64,000 nt of DNA, taken from the NCBI GenBank assembly GCA_023522315.1, contig JAHCSU010000096.1, forward strand, positions 1 to 64,000, read 5' to 3'. Position numbers and translations under genes: made by a program. This DNA comes from Nostoc sp. CCCryo 231-06 (GTDB lineage Bacteria; Cyanobacteriota; Cyanobacteriia; Cyanobacteriales; Nostocaceae). A model generated the notes under the pieces. The model was not told the origin of the DNA, did not search any database, and saw nothing but the letters and a program-made list of their open reading frames with translations. Below are positions 36,420 through 46,747 of the stretch, piece after piece (the stretch's first letter is position 1; every line of letters starts with the position of its first letter).

Positions 36420-37136
36420 CTACTCAGCTGTGACCAGTTCAGTGCTGCCGCGTGTCCGTCGCCGTGTGAGGCTGTTGTACAGCATTACACCGATAGCTTT
36501 GATCAAATTGCCTTCCAATTCTTGGAACATCGTCATATTTGTGCCAAAGGCGGCGTTAGCTTCATCAACGATGCGATCGCTTGTAGCATCATCAAGGGGT
36601 AATTCATCCAAAACTTGACGATATTTGGCTTTGAATGCCTTCTCGTCAAGAATCTCTGGAAACTCATAAAAGGCTGTTCCTTGCCCATCAGACAAATTCA
36701 TCGCCGTTACAGCAATATTTTTGAGAATTTGTCCCCCGGATAAGTCACCCAAGTAACGAGTATATGAATGAGCGATTAACAGTTCCGGTTCTGTTTGAGA
36801 TATTTCTCGGATGCGCTTTACATAAGCTTCACCTGCGGGAGACAGCTTGATTTGCTCTCTCCAGTTAGCACCAAAGTAATAACTCAGGTCTTGCTCTAAG
36901 GTATACTTGCGGTTTAGCTCTTGAAAGTTAATTTTAGAAAGAATTGGGTGCTGGCGATGCTTTTCCATTTCCTCTTCCATCGCTGAGTAGACGAAGTAGA
37001 AGTTAGCAACTAGTTTCCGGTAAGAGTTTTTCTCGACTACTCCTCTTAAAAAGCACTTGACAAAACCTACATTTTCTGCCATTGTGTGGGCTTTTTTAGT
37101 GCCTACACGTAATTTGGTTGCTAAATTGCTGCTCAT
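36420..37136 (-). CDS. ho1: Heme oxygenase (biliverdin-producing)
   Basis: The 238-aa protein has LRVGTKKAHTMAENVGFVKCFLRG at the start, with the axial His in KKAH (about 17), and the distal-helix signature YTRYLGDLSGGQILKNIA (about 121-138). Length and motifs fit cyanobacterial HO-1, which opens heme to biliverdin IX-alpha with ferredoxin as reductant, the first step toward phycocyanobilin and phytochrome bilins. Monocistronic on the minus strand; the start follows a 695-base region without genes. Confidence 0.95.
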   Translation of the reverse strand: MSSNLATKLRVGTKKAHTMAENVGFVKCFLRGVVEKNSYRKLVANFYFVYSAMEEEMEKHRQHPILSKINFQELNRKYTLEQDLSYYFGANWREQIKLSPAGEAYVKRIREISQTEPELLIAHSYTRYLGDLSGGQILKNIAVTAMNLSDGQGTAFYEFPEILDEKAFKAKYRQVLDELPLDDATSDRIVDEANAAFGTNMTMFQELEGNLIKAIGVMLYNSLTRRRTRGSTELVTAE

Positions 37137-37831
37137 GCTAAATTTCTCAACTTTTAAAAAGTTAACTGCCGGAGTTTTAATTCACTAACGGCTAAAAAAG
37201 CCATTAAAACGTTACCTTAAAACTATTTGATGAGAATTTATATTAAAATTTTTTAAGCTGCAATAATCGTGTAGCTTTTTACACAGCAACTATTTAAGCA
37301 AATAATTGCCCTGTACGCATGAAAATTACTTCCCCAGCATTGCCCATTCCCTATTTTCCAGTCAGAAAATCAGCTTTTGTGTTTCCAAAATTACGAAAGC
37401 AATAATACGCAAAAGTAGTGTAGATTTTTAATTTAAGGTAACTTCATACCCAAAGAAAACATCTCTTAATCTTTATATTAATTTTATCCAGATGAATGTT
37501 TAGATAATAAATTAGCAAGTTTTTATTATCTCAGTATTTCTCTCAAAAAATCAATAGATCAATACTAAATTAAGTACAGATACTGAGGAGTATAGAATAT
37601 GCAAGTGATATATTACAAATAGATTAACTGAGAAAACAACGTATATTTTCATTATTAATAATGTACTATACAGCAAGTTTCAACTCAGTCATTTACTCAA
37701 TTTAAGTCTCAAATCCAGACAGAGAAACTGTTTTACCTGTGACTACTGAGATATTAATTATGCTGTAACTACCAATCAATTAAATTTCAACCTTTGAGCT
37801 AGTTAATTCCAATAAATATTACATAAACAAT
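37137..37831. other. Long AT-rich divergent intergenic region
   Basis: 695 bases between divergent heme oxygenase and PIG-L genes. I find no ORF with family-like sequence, no MITE and no strong hairpin. It is AT-rich throughout and must hold both promoters. A small RNA cannot be excluded by reading alone. Confidence 0.5.
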
Positions 37832-38656
37832 ATGGTAAATATTTTAAATCGTTTAAAGGTTAGTTTGCACAACAAGCTATGGTTGTTTAACTACCGATTG
37901 CGAGAACTTCAGATCCGGCTACAGTTCTACTGGCTTTTGTATCGAGGTAGTCAACCGCTAAATGTTAGCGATAAATCGCTAATTGTGTTTGCTCCTCACC
38001 AAGATGATGAGGCACTGGGCTGTGGTGGAATTATTGCACTCAAACGAGAACAAAATATACCTATTAAGGTTGTTTTTGTCACGGATGGAGGGGGTTCTCA
38101 TCAAGGTAATCCCAAAATTAGCCGCTCTGAAATTATCCAAATTCGCAAACAAGAAGCACTGACAGCTTTAAACATTCTGGGTGTTGATTCAAAAGATATT
38201 CACTTTCTTAATAAATCTGATGGCTCACTACACAAGATGACAGAAGCCGAACAGCAGCAAACCATTGAAGAAATGGCGCAATTGTTGCATACCTTTCAGC
38301 CCCAAGAAGTTTACGTAACTCACAAAAGAGATCGGAGTCGAGACCATGAGATTACTTATCAACTTGTTGAGACCGCGATTGTTAAAGCTGGAGTGAAGGT
38401 TGATTTGTGGGAGTATGCCATCTGGTTGCTTTGGAAATCCTTACTATTTCGGGATCTCAAGTTTGACGAATTGGCAGGTGCTCATCGATTATCTATTCAC
38501 ACAGTGCAATCCAAAAAAAATGAGGCGATCAAAACCTATCGTTCTCAATATTTACCTATAGATGCTGAATCTAGCGCGGTACTACCTCCTGGTTTTCTCT
38601 GGCGGTTCTTCTTACCTCATGAGGTTTTTTTCAAATCAGAATTGCCAAAGCTATAG
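37832..38656 (+). CDS. PIG-L family deacetylase
   Basis: A 274-aa LmbE/PIG-L-type zinc enzyme: metal-binding FAPHQDDEALGCGG (about 49-62), VFVTDGGGSHQ (about 84-94) and the HKRDRSRDHEITY motif (about 164-176). Members remove N-acetyl groups from GlcNAc-containing substrates. An N-terminal amphipathic segment (KLWLFNYRLRELQIRLQFYWLLY) may attach it to the membrane. It is the first gene of a polysaccharide region, and a role in trimming exopolysaccharide precursors or lipid-linked sugar is inferred. Confidence 0.85.
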   Translation: MVNILNRLKVSLHNKLWLFNYRLRELQIRLQFYWLLYRGSQPLNVSDKSLIVFAPHQDDEALGCGGIIALKREQNIPIKVVFVTDGGGSHQGNPKISRSEIIQIRKQEALTALNILGVDSKDIHFLNKSDGSLHKMTEAEQQQTIEEMAQLLHTFQPQEVYVTHKRDRSRDHEITYQLVETAIVKAGVKVDLWEYAIWLLWKSLLFRDLKFDELAGAHRLSIHTVQSKKNEAIKTYRSQYLPIDAESSAVLPPGFLWRFFLPHEVFFKSELPKL

Positions 38657-38916
38657 CTTTCTCCTTTGGAATTGGAGAAAATGAAATTGTGTTTAACTTT
38701 GTTTGAATGAATAAGGCAGAAGAGAAATTAGTGGAACATTCGGAACAACCACTTTCTTGTTAATCACTAAATCTTAGATTTAATGTGGTTTTTAGCCATT
38801 TATTCATTAATCATAGCTGGTTTTTGATGTTTTTTTACATCAATTAATAGCTTCTGTCAAGAAAATACCTACTTTCAAAACCCCAAATTTTTTATTGGAA
38901 ATTAACAGAAAAATAA

Positions 38917-39786
38917 ATGATTCAATCAGAAAAAAACTTTTGCTTTTGTACTTTAGCACTAGGCAAAAAATATAGCGCTCTTGCTTCATTATTAGCAAAA
39001 GATATAGAGATATATTCCCCTAACACTTCTTTTATTATCTTAACTGATCATCCTGAAGAATTTAGTAAATATCGTCAAGTTTTAGTCTTTAAGCATGAAC
39101 AACAGGGTGTTAAGTGTTACCACGATAAAAGATTTGCGATCGCAAAAGCTCTTTCACTCTTTAATTCGTGTATATTTATCGACTCAGATATGCGAATCTT
39201 GGCATCAGTGCCAGAAGATATGCAATGGCTGCTAACACCAGGAATTAGCGCCAGAGCTTGTATGGATATGCCAAAAAAATTTACTAAAGTTATTGCAGGA
39301 ACTGCTAGTAGTAAATTTGTGAGAGAATTTACAGTTGTTAAAAATGCAACAAAAATTCTTAATTTGGAAACAAGTTGGAAAGATATTAGTTTTGTCCACG
39401 AGTACTTATTCTCAGTCACTAAAGATTCAGGCAAAGAAATTGAGTTTTTGCAACAATGGGATATGCTTGCTAATTACTTTGAGCTAAATGGAATTTATGA
39501 AGGTGAAGGGAATGCAATAGGTTTAGCTGCTTATAAAGCTGGACTGGCAGTTAGATGGAGTGAGATGGAAGGCATTTCATTTTTCAATAATAAAATTGAG
39601 TTAGTAAAAATTAGCAAGGGTCAATCAAATAGGGATGAAATATCTCAGTATTTTGAAGACCACGAAAGAATTTTATACCCTAAGCGCTCTTTCCTGAGCA
39701 AAGCTATAGATAAACTTGGAAAAGCAATTATGCATTTTTACAGAAAAATGCGGTTTAAAATTGTTCGCTCTTCTTTGTTAAACTGA
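38917..39786 (+). CDS. Putative GT-A fold glycosyltransferase
   Basis: A 289-aa protein with the GT-A look: FCTLALGKKYSALASLLAKDIEIYSPNTSFIILTDHPEEF at the start, then AKALSLFNSCIFIDSDMRI, with the metal-binding DxD as DSD at about residues 88-90. The end is basic with a hydrophobic patch (KAIMHFYRKMRFKIVR), suggesting membrane association. AT-rich relative to its neighbours. Donor and acceptor unknown; location suggests surface polysaccharide. Confidence 0.6.
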   Translation: MIQSEKNFCFCTLALGKKYSALASLLAKDIEIYSPNTSFIILTDHPEEFSKYRQVLVFKHEQQGVKCYHDKRFAIAKALSLFNSCIFIDSDMRILASVPEDMQWLLTPGISARACMDMPKKFTKVIAGTASSKFVREFTVVKNATKILNLETSWKDISFVHEYLFSVTKDSGKEIEFLQQWDMLANYFELNGIYEGEGNAIGLAAYKAGLAVRWSEMEGISFFNNKIELVKISKGQSNRDEISQYFEDHERILYPKRSFLSKAIDKLGKAIMHFYRKMRFKIVRSSLLN

Positions 39787-40155
39787 TATCTGAACACTGT
39801 TATCCAAGTTAAAAAATCAGGTTTTTAGGCAAAAAATCTAGGTTCTTGGCTTCGCAATTGCAAGAAACTCAATTCTCTTTTAAAACTACCTTTGAGAGCA
39901 TCCCATTAACGCGATCGCTATCATATCGCCTAGCATGAAAAATGCGAGTTCCGTTAAATGACAGTTTCTCATAGATTTAGATCAGAACTTCAAAGGGGGC
40001 TTACCCTACGGAACGCTACGCGAAGGTTTGTTTAGCCACTAATTCCAGTCATTCGGTTTTGTGGTGCAAGATTTGAGAAAAAGTTTTCTGTCAGAATTGT
40101 TGAATCAAGTGTTAAATGCTATTTTCTAGTGTGATTGTGTGGAGTATTGAAACAG
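39787..40155. other. Gene-free leader of glmM
   Basis: No ORF of note. It contains a GCGATCGC site near 39910 and a dispersed repeat scrap CCTACGGAACGCTACGCGAAGG near 40005. Confidence 0.5.
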
Positions 40156-41619
40156 ATGGTTTCATTTATAACTCGGACACCGGGCATTCCGGGGGATTCT
40201 GCTTCTGAAATTGACGGATTGGAGAAAGGGATTGAGAGCAGTTTTGAACTAAATTTAATCCCATTACCAGCAAATGCCTTATTTGGCACAGATGGGATTC
40301 GGGGACGAGTGGGAGAATTATTGAGTGCGCCCCTAGCATTGCAAGTTGGTTTTTGGACGGGGATTGTTTTACGTAACCATGCTACTCAAATAGGGCCAGT
40401 CATTCTCGGACAGGATTCTAGAAACTCCAGCGATATGCTGGCAATGGCTTTGAGTGCAGGGTTAACAGCAGCAGGGCTAGAGGTTTGGTATTTGGGATTA
40501 TGCCCCACTCCTTGCATTGCTTATCTCACCAGCATCAGTGATGCCATTGGCGGAGTGATGATTTCTGCCAGCCACAATCCCCCAGAAGACAATGGGATTA
40601 AAATTTTTAGTGGCGATGGTGGGAAGTTACCCCAAATATTGCAGGCAGAAATTGAAGCCGGACTGCGTGGCAAAATATCACCTATTGCTATCAGTAATTG
40701 CGGGCGGCATTACTCACGTTTCGAGTTAGTGGGGCATTATAGCTCGGCGTTGAAAAAAACCTTGAACAGTGCCACAAAGCTTCAGGGGATGAAGATTGTT
40801 TTAGACTTGGCGTGGGGAGCAGCAGTCGGGTTAGCACCAGCAGTATTTACAGAAATGGGGGCAGAGGTAATCTGCTTGCATAACGAAGCAGATGGCGATC
40901 GCATTAATGTTAACTGCGGTTCCACACACCTTGATATTCTTGCAGGCACAGTACAAGAACACAATGCCGACATTGGCTTTGCCTTTGATGGCGATGCCGA
41001 TCGCGTCTTAGCAGTAGACAATACTGGCAGGCAAGTTAACGGCGATTACATTCTCTACCTGTGGGGACGACACTTACAACAAAACCAACAACTGCCAGAC
41101 AACCTGATTGTATCTACAGTCATGGCTAACTTAGGCTTTGAGAAAGCTTGGCAAGAAATTGGCGGTAACTTAATTCGTACCGCAGTCGGCGACCAATATG
41201 TACAAGCCGAAATGTTGCGGACTGGGGGAATGTTGGGCGGCGAACAATCAGGTCATATTCTTTGCCGTCATTATGCCGTTACTGGAGATGGCTTGTTAAC
41301 AGCCTTACATATAGCAGCTTTGGTGAAAGAGGCGGGTGTTCCCTTTAGCGAATTAGTAGATCAAAGCTTCCAGACCTATCCGCAATTGTTGCGAAACGTG
41401 CGAGTTGTTGATCGCGATCGCCGTTTAGGATGGCAAGATTGCCAACCTGTGCAAGAAGCGATCGCTCTTGCTGAAGCTGCAATGGGTGATTCCGGCAGAA
41501 TTTTGGTTCGCGCCTCTGGTACAGAACCAGTAATCAGGGTTATGGTAGAAGCTGCCAATGCTGAACTTACCAACTACTGGACAAATGAATTAGTTTCAAA
41601 AGTCCAGCAACACATATAG
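40156..41619 (+). CDS. glmM: Phosphoglucosamine mutase
   Basis: A 487-aa alpha-D-phosphohexomutase: [24 protein letters not shown] at the N-terminus, phosphoserine loop [14 protein letters not shown], Mg loop [14 protein letters not shown], sugar loop GGEQSGHI and phosphate loop [12 protein letters not shown]. It converts glucosamine-6-P to glucosamine-1-P for UDP-GlcNAc. ATG 40156 ([10 protein letters not shown]) is preferred over the track TTG 40135. The TAG stop is supplied by the left end of a MITE-like element (TATAGCG), so the 3' end of the gene was probably altered or set by the insertion. Confidence 0.92.
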   Translation: MVSFITRTPGIPGDSASEIDGLEKGIESSFELNLIPLPANALFGTDGIRGRVGELLSAPLALQVGFWTGIVLRNHATQIGPVILGQDSRNSSDMLAMALSAGLTAAGLEVWYLGLCPTPCIAYLTSISDAIGGVMISASHNPPEDNGIKIFSGDGGKLPQILQAEIEAGLRGKISPIAISNCGRHYSRFELVGHYSSALKKTLNSATKLQGMKIVLDLAWGAAVGLAPAVFTEMGAEVICLHNEADGDRINVNCGSTHLDILAGTVQEHNADIGFAFDGDADRVLAVDNTGRQVNGDYILYLWGRHLQQNQQLPDNLIVSTVMANLGFEKAWQEIGGNLIRTAVGDQYVQAEMLRTGGMLGGEQSGHILCRHYAVTGDGLLTALHIAALVKEAGVPFSELVDQSFQTYPQLLRNVRVVDRDRRLGWQDCQPVQEAIALAEAAMGDSGRILVRASGTEPVIRVMVEAANAELTNYWTNELVSKVQQHI

Positions 41620-41747
41620 CGTTTCCTAATGCAATACACTCTGACCTCTCTCCTTTTAAGAGAGAGACTTTGAATCTTACCCCCCTTCCCTTGCTCTTAA
41701 GGGGCTGGGGGTTAGGTCTGTATTCCATGCAATTGAGAACCGCTATA
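41615..41747. mobile_element. MITE-like element, family A copy 4, overlapping the glmM stop
   Basis: Begins TATAGCGTTTCC and ends GAGAACCGCTATA. The interior has CTCTCTCCTTTTAAGAGAGAG and CCCCCTTCCC...GGGGCTGGGGGTTAGG hairpins. The glmM TAG (41617-41619) is part of its left terminal repeat. Confidence 0.75.
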
Positions 41748-41922
41748 TCTCACCTTTCAAAAGTGTAACTTTTTCGTCGTCACAGCTTCTGCAAATTAAC
41801 CAGCCTTGGTCTTCTACGGAAAATTGAGTATTTACATTTGCACTTTTAGGTACTATTGTAAACTTCCTTTCTAACAAAGAAGTCTGTGTATGTTCATTGA
41901 TTATCTTCTATAAGGTAATAAA

Positions 41923-42663
41923 ATGCTTGTTTTTGTTATCCCACTGAAAAGTCCACAAGTTTCCAACTCCTGGGAGCGTGTTACCCAATCATTTGAAAGA
42001 TGCATCAAATCAATTTGCAATCAAACCTCTCCTGATTTTCACGCTATTGTCGTTTGCCATGAACAGCCAAAAATAGAATTTAATCATCCCCAAGTTACGT
42101 ACATTACAGTTGATTTTCCTCCCCCCAACGAGACAAATCCTATAGCTAGAGGAGATACAGATAAAGGGCGAAAAATATTGAAGGGATTAATGTATGCTTA
42201 TCAATTTTCTCCAACTCACACTATGGCAGTTGATGCAGATGATTGCATCAGTAAAAACTTAGCTGCATTTATTAAGCAACATTCTAACTCTAATGGATGG
42301 TTTATCAATAAAGGTTATAAATATAAAGAAGGGAGTAAATATATATATATTAAAAGAAAAAATTTCTATTCAATGTGCGGTACATCTAATATTATCCGGT
42401 ATGACTTAAATTTCTTACCAGAAAACGCCGAATATAATCGAGGTTATGGATACTACAAATATTACATAGACCACGGAAAAGTTAGAGGCGTATTAGAAAA
42501 CAAAGCTAAACCTATTGAACCATTACCATTTCCGGGAGCAGTTTACATTGTAGAAACAGGAGAAAATCTTTTTTACGGTTCAATGAAGTTAAACTTCAAT
42601 ATTTTTGATCGAAAATCCCTAACTCAATCAGTTAAGGATGAATTCGGCTTGTACACGCTATAG
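41923..42663 (+). CDS. Glycosyltransferase family 2-like protein
   Basis: A 246-aa protein with a GT-A start (LVFVIPLKSPQVSNSWERVTQSFERCIKSICNQTSPDFHAIVVCHE) and the metal site MAVDADDCISKNL (DAD/DxD, about 103-112). It is shorter than typical GT2 enzymes and has no membrane helix. It precedes the HpsL-like gene by about 70 bases and probably belongs to the same transcription unit. Donor sugar unknown. Confidence 0.7.
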   Translation: MLVFVIPLKSPQVSNSWERVTQSFERCIKSICNQTSPDFHAIVVCHEQPKIEFNHPQVTYITVDFPPPNETNPIARGDTDKGRKILKGLMYAYQFSPTHTMAVDADDCISKNLAAFIKQHSNSNGWFINKGYKYKEGSKYIYIKRKNFYSMCGTSNIIRYDLNFLPENAEYNRGYGYYKYYIDHGKVRGVLENKAKPIEPLPFPGAVYIVETGENLFYGSMKLNFNIFDRKSLTQSVKDEFGLYTL

Positions 42664-42729
42664 CCATTGCAATCCATTTGTATGTAAGCTATAGATTGTT
42701 TTTTAAGGCTGATAGGCTACAGCGCCACT

Positions 42730-44376
42730 ATGCCGAAATCCAAGTCAAAAAATAAAAAATCAAAAAAACAGGCTGAAAAAGAAACTCCTACTTTTAGCCT
42801 CAGAGAACAGTTAGCCCAAAAGCGCAAAGCAGCCCAAGCACGTAAAGAACTCATTAGCTTACTCACCACCGCCACCTTTGGCAGTGTCTTAGTTGGCATT
42901 ATACTTTTTTTCGTAGGTGGAATTAAAGTAGCAGTCCCTGGCGTCTTAGGGATATTCGTCATATCCCTTTCCTACAAATACCCGCGCCAAGCGTTATATG
43001 CCTTCATCATTTACGTACCTATTGGGGGTACTATCACCTACTACTTGGGCAATAGTCCCCTACTCCAATTAGCTAAAGATGCCTTTTATGTTCCAGCCCT
43101 AATTGGACTTTGGCAGACTTGCCGTAAACAGGGGCTACCCCTAATTATTCCCCAAGGCATTAAAATTCCACTTTATATTGTTTTAGGTTGTAGTCTGCTA
43201 ACACTATTATTTATTAATGGTGGACAGCAGTTTAACCCGCCTAGCGTCGGATTATTAGAAAAAGCACCTCAAGAAATACCATTAGGTATGGGCATTCTAG
43301 GACTGAAAGTATTTTTAGGCTATGTCCCCTTGATTGGTTGTGCTTACTATCTAATTCGTGATAAAAGGGATTTTCTATTTTTATCGCGCCTCCAGATTGT
43401 CTTAATACTAATTTGCTGTGTGCTGGGATTTATTCAATACCTGTTACTACTAACGGGTGTATGTCAAGGCACTAGAGGTCTTGAAGGAAATGCCCTATTT
43501 GTCACATCATTAGAAGCCCGGTGTTATTTTGGGGGAGCGCTCTTATATAGTCCAGAAGAAGGAGTTATTCGCCTACCAGGGACATTTGTAGCTCCTTGGC
43601 AGTGGGCATGGTTCTTAATTTCCAGCACCTTTTTTACCTTTGCTACCGGCTTTACCGACCCCTCCCTAATATGGCGGCTGGTCGGTTTAGGTTCTTTAGT
43701 GACAGTCTTTATCAATGCTGTAATTTCTGGACAGAGAATTGCCTTAGCTTTAGTACCAATCTGCTTCGGAATTTTACTATTGCTCACTGGTCAAATTGGC
43801 AACCTGAAACGATTTATCCCCATAAGTATAGGACTTGCCCTAGTTCTGGGAATAGCAATGGTGACTAACCCTGCTGTCGTCCAAGAGAGAACCGAGAGTT
43901 TTACAGGTCGATGGGAGGCTTCACCACCTCAAGATTTTATCGTTCAGCAATTTGAAGAGAATTGGAAAAACGTAGACGGGCCATTAGGAAGTGGCTTAGG
44001 TCGAGCAACTAACTCTGCCCGCGTAATGGGTCAAACTAAGCTAGTGGAAACCTACTATCCCAAAGTACTTTTTGAAGTTGGAATTCTTGGAGTGCTAGCT
44101 TTTCTGGGTTTGGTAACAAGTTTAACAATTATTGGCTTTAAAACCTATCGCTCCATAAAGAACCGTAATTTCCGCAGTTACGGAGCAGCTTTGTGGGTGT
44201 TTATATTGTTTATTAGCTACAACACCTATTACTATCCTCTGGATGTTGATCCGGTTGCTGTCTATTATTGGTTTTTTGCGGGAGTTCTTTTTAAATTGCC
44301 AGAACTGGAGAAACAAGAGATAGAAGATGCTAACCCTGAGCAAAAAAATAAGAAAAAACGTCTAAAAACAATTTAA
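42730..44376 (+). CDS. hpsL: HpsL-like polysaccharide polymerase (Wzy/O-antigen ligase family)
   Basis: A 548-aa membrane protein with a Lys-rich cytoplasmic N-terminus (PKSKSKNKKSKKQ), 10-12 membrane helices, and the large periplasmic loop and GSGLGRATN motif near 417-425 of O-antigen-ligase/Wzy proteins. The sequence (SYKYPRQALYAFIIYVPIGGTITYYLGNSPLLQLAKDAFY; GVIRLPGTFVAPWQWAWFLIS) is what I remember as HpsL, the hormogonium-polysaccharide polymerase of filamentous cyanobacteria. The following glycosyltransferase genes support this. Role: joining lipid-linked repeats into exopolysaccharide for gliding hormogonia. Confidence 0.75.
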   Translation: MPKSKSKNKKSKKQAEKETPTFSLREQLAQKRKAAQARKELISLLTTATFGSVLVGIILFFVGGIKVAVPGVLGIFVISLSYKYPRQALYAFIIYVPIGGTITYYLGNSPLLQLAKDAFYVPALIGLWQTCRKQGLPLIIPQGIKIPLYIVLGCSLLTLLFINGGQQFNPPSVGLLEKAPQEIPLGMGILGLKVFLGYVPLIGCAYYLIRDKRDFLFLSRLQIVLILICCVLGFIQYLLLLTGVCQGTRGLEGNALFVTSLEARCYFGGALLYSPEEGVIRLPGTFVAPWQWAWFLISSTFFTFATGFTDPSLIWRLVGLGSLVTVFINAVISGQRIALALVPICFGILLLLTGQIGNLKRFIPISIGLALVLGIAMVTNPAVVQERTESFTGRWEASPPQDFIVQQFEENWKNVDGPLGSGLGRATNSARVMGQTKLVETYYPKVLFEVGILGVLAFLGLVTSLTIIGFKTYRSIKNRNFRSYGAALWVFILFISYNTYYYPLDVDPVAVYYWFFAGVLFKLPELEKQEIEDANPEQKNKKKRLKTI

Positions 44377-44387
44377 ATGAAAGAAAA

Positions 44388-45545
44388 ATGGCAAAAGTTA
44401 TCATAGTAGGTCAAAAGCACCTCAGCATTCCAAATCTACCTCGAAATTCTCGGCATATACTCATCCGCCCCAAGCCTTTCCCCGCAGGCAGATATCCTAT
44501 AGAAAAAATTTGGTATCCTTTAAGTAGCTTTTTTCCCTGGCAACCTGTATGGGGAAGATACCAAGCTATTCATTCTTTCAACAAAATTTTATATACAAAC
44601 AAACCTTGGTTTCTCACCTTTGAGGATCATCGTTTTTTATATAGAAATCCTCAAAATAAAGGTGAAGCTGCAATTTATGAATTGTTAAATAATCGATTAG
44701 GACTAGAAAATTGCCAAAAACTTGTAGCTATCTCAGATTATGCCAAATTGAGATTAATTAAGCGGATAGAAGGTTGGAATATAAAAGAAAAAATAAGTAA
44801 GAAATTGGATGTAATCCATCCAAGCTTTCCAGTAAGGGTTAACGAATCGAAACTTTATCAACAACAGCAAAACCTCCAGCTTATATTTATAGGAAATCAC
44901 ATTGCCCGCAAAGGCGGAGTTGTTGCTTTAAGACTTGCTAAAAAAGCTGAGAAATTAGGTTTACCTATTACTGTACATATAATTTCCGATCTGGGACATG
45001 GTTCAGGAGTTCCGACAGACTTTCCCGATGGCAGCAAATATGTAGACGATTTAAAATTGTTGGATTTAAATAATGTTGTCTTTCATAAAAATCTTCCTAA
45101 TGACAAAGTTATTGAGTTATTATCGCAAAGTCATTTTCAATTAATGGCAACATTACATGATACTTATGGCTATAGCATCATCGAAGGTTTTTCTGTTGCA
45201 ACTCCGGCAATTGCAACCAATGTATGCGCTTTACCAGAGTTTATTCGTCATGGCGAAAATGGCTATATTTTAGAGTTACCAATTAATGAATTTAGGCACT
45301 GGAGTAATTGGCTGTATGAAGAAAAAACTAAAACTAATGAATATTGGGAAATTTTAAATAGCACTTATGATTATTTGGCAGAGCAAGCATTGCAACAAAT
45401 CATTCAATTTCTTGATAGAAGTGATAAACAAGAACATTACGAATTTTTAAGCGCAGGAGCGTTAGCTCAAGCGCAAATTATGCATAACTCTGAAAAGCAA
45501 AATGAGTTATTTGATGATCTTTATGCAGCAGCAGCGAGAGGATAA
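44388..45545 (+). CDS. GT4-type glycosyltransferase
   Basis: A 385-aa GT-B protein starting 12 bases after hpsL. The Rossmann-type C-terminal half begins QLIFIGNHIARKGGVVALRLAKKAE, and the nucleotide-sugar motif is HDTYGYSIIEGFSVATPAIATNVCALPEFIRHGENG (E-x7-E type, about 262-297). No membrane helix. It probably adds a sugar to the exopolysaccharide repeat. Family A copy 5 begins 13 bases after its stop. Confidence 0.75.
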   Translation: MAKVIIVGQKHLSIPNLPRNSRHILIRPKPFPAGRYPIEKIWYPLSSFFPWQPVWGRYQAIHSFNKILYTNKPWFLTFEDHRFLYRNPQNKGEAAIYELLNNRLGLENCQKLVAISDYAKLRLIKRIEGWNIKEKISKKLDVIHPSFPVRVNESKLYQQQQNLQLIFIGNHIARKGGVVALRLAKKAEKLGLPITVHIISDLGHGSGVPTDFPDGSKYVDDLKLLDLNNVVFHKNLPNDKVIELLSQSHFQLMATLHDTYGYSIIEGFSVATPAIATNVCALPEFIRHGENGYILELPINEFRHWSNWLYEEKTKTNEYWEILNSTYDYLAEQALQQIIQFLDRSDKQEHYEFLSAGALAQAQIMHNSEKQNELFDDLYAAAARG

Positions 45546-45557
45546 AGAATTTTTAGC

Positions 45558-45663
45558 TATAGCGGTTCTCGGTTCAGTGAGGTACAAGAACCCCACCCCC
45601 AACCCCCTCCCCGCTCTTCGATAGGGGGCTATGATGTACCTCATCTGATTAGGAAACGCTATA
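45558..45663. mobile_element. MITE-like element, family A copy 5
   Basis: TATAGCGGTTCTC at the left and GGAAACGCTATA at the right. The interior is CCCCACCCCCAACCCCCTCCCCGCTC and related C-rich sequence. No ORF. Confidence 0.7.
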
Positions 45664-45764
45664 TTGACTGAATTTAAATTAAGGCAATAGTAGCTTATTG
45701 AAGTAAATGAAAACTAATTTTTATAAGGTTATTATCAAAGTAGAAAAATTTCTTAATAAAAATC

Positions 45765-46745
45765 ATGAATAATTGGCCATTAATTACTGTGGTTATCCCG
45801 ACCTATGGTCGAGAGGAAGCCCTACGGGATAGCATTGTAGATGTCCTGAAACAAGACTATCCAAATTTTGAAGTTTTAGTGGTAGACCAAACCCCAAAAC
45901 ACCAGCCAGAAATTCAAGCCTATCTAGAAGAGATGGCGGGGGTAGGTAAAATTAACTGGTTGCGCTTAGATTGGGCAAGTTTGCCAGGGGCGCGAAATTA
46001 TGCTGTGCGGCGGTCTTCTGGTGAAATAATATTATTTATTGATGATGATGTTCAGCTAACCCCAGAATTGTTAGCAGCCCATGCGAAAAATTATTTGCAA
46101 AATCCAGAAGTGGGGGCTGTCGCCGGACGGGTATTTGACAGAATGAAATTGGGTGATTCTGGAGGAGATTTACAGATTGAATATCTGCCTCCCCAAGCTA
46201 TGGATCCAGGAATTGCTTGGTATCATATTGATTTAGTACATACTATCAAACCTCAGCAAGTACTGACAGCGAGGGGTTGCAATATGTCATTTCGCCGTGA
46301 AATTTTTACTAAGTATGGGCTAAGGTTTGATGAGAGGTTTCGCGGTAGTGCTGTGCGCGAAGAGTCAGATTTTTGTTTGCGGGTGCGACAGACGGGGTAT
46401 AAAATTTGGTACGACCCAGAGGCCCATTTAGTGCATTTAGGTGAAGAAACAGGGGGTTGTCATGATATTAGTATGCGATCGCTCAAATATCAACTCACCT
46501 TTTATCACAACCATTTCCTACTAGGGCTGAAAAACCTTACTGCTACTCAAGCTTTACGCTTATACGCCCGTTTATTTGACTGTCACGTTCTCGGACACCC
46601 ACCTTGTAACAAAAGCGGTTCCCCTATCAAAATTGCCACTCGCGCTATTTTCTACACTTTGGGTTTTTTCAAAGCCTTGGGTACTGTCATTGAATCACTA
46701 TGGAACGACGGTCAAATTTACAGCCGATTGGATGAACTGGTTTAG
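45765..46745 (+). CDS. hpsN: HpsN-like glycosyltransferase family 2
   Basis: A 326-aa GT2 enzyme: PLITVVIPTYGREEALRDSIVDVLKQDYPNFEVLVVDQ (about 5-42), metal-binding FIDDDVQL (about 91-98), ARGCNMSFRREIF and the acceptor/catalytic ED-type region SAVREESDFCLRVRQTGYKIWYDPEAHLVHL. The C-terminus is hydrophobic. It matches my memory of HpsN from the hormogonium polysaccharide set. It contains a GGATCC site at 46202, which is relevant to the BamHI-like system. Confidence 0.7.
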   Translation: MNNWPLITVVIPTYGREEALRDSIVDVLKQDYPNFEVLVVDQTPKHQPEIQAYLEEMAGVGKINWLRLDWASLPGARNYAVRRSSGEIILFIDDDVQLTPELLAAHAKNYLQNPEVGAVAGRVFDRMKLGDSGGDLQIEYLPPQAMDPGIAWYHIDLVHTIKPQQVLTARGCNMSFRREIFTKYGLRFDERFRGSAVREESDFCLRVRQTGYKIWYDPEAHLVHLGEETGGCHDISMRSLKYQLTFYHNHFLLGLKNLTATQALRLYARLFDCHVLGHPPCNKSGSPIKIATRAIFYTLGFFKALGTVIESLWNDGQIYSRLDELV

Positions 46746-46747
46746 TG

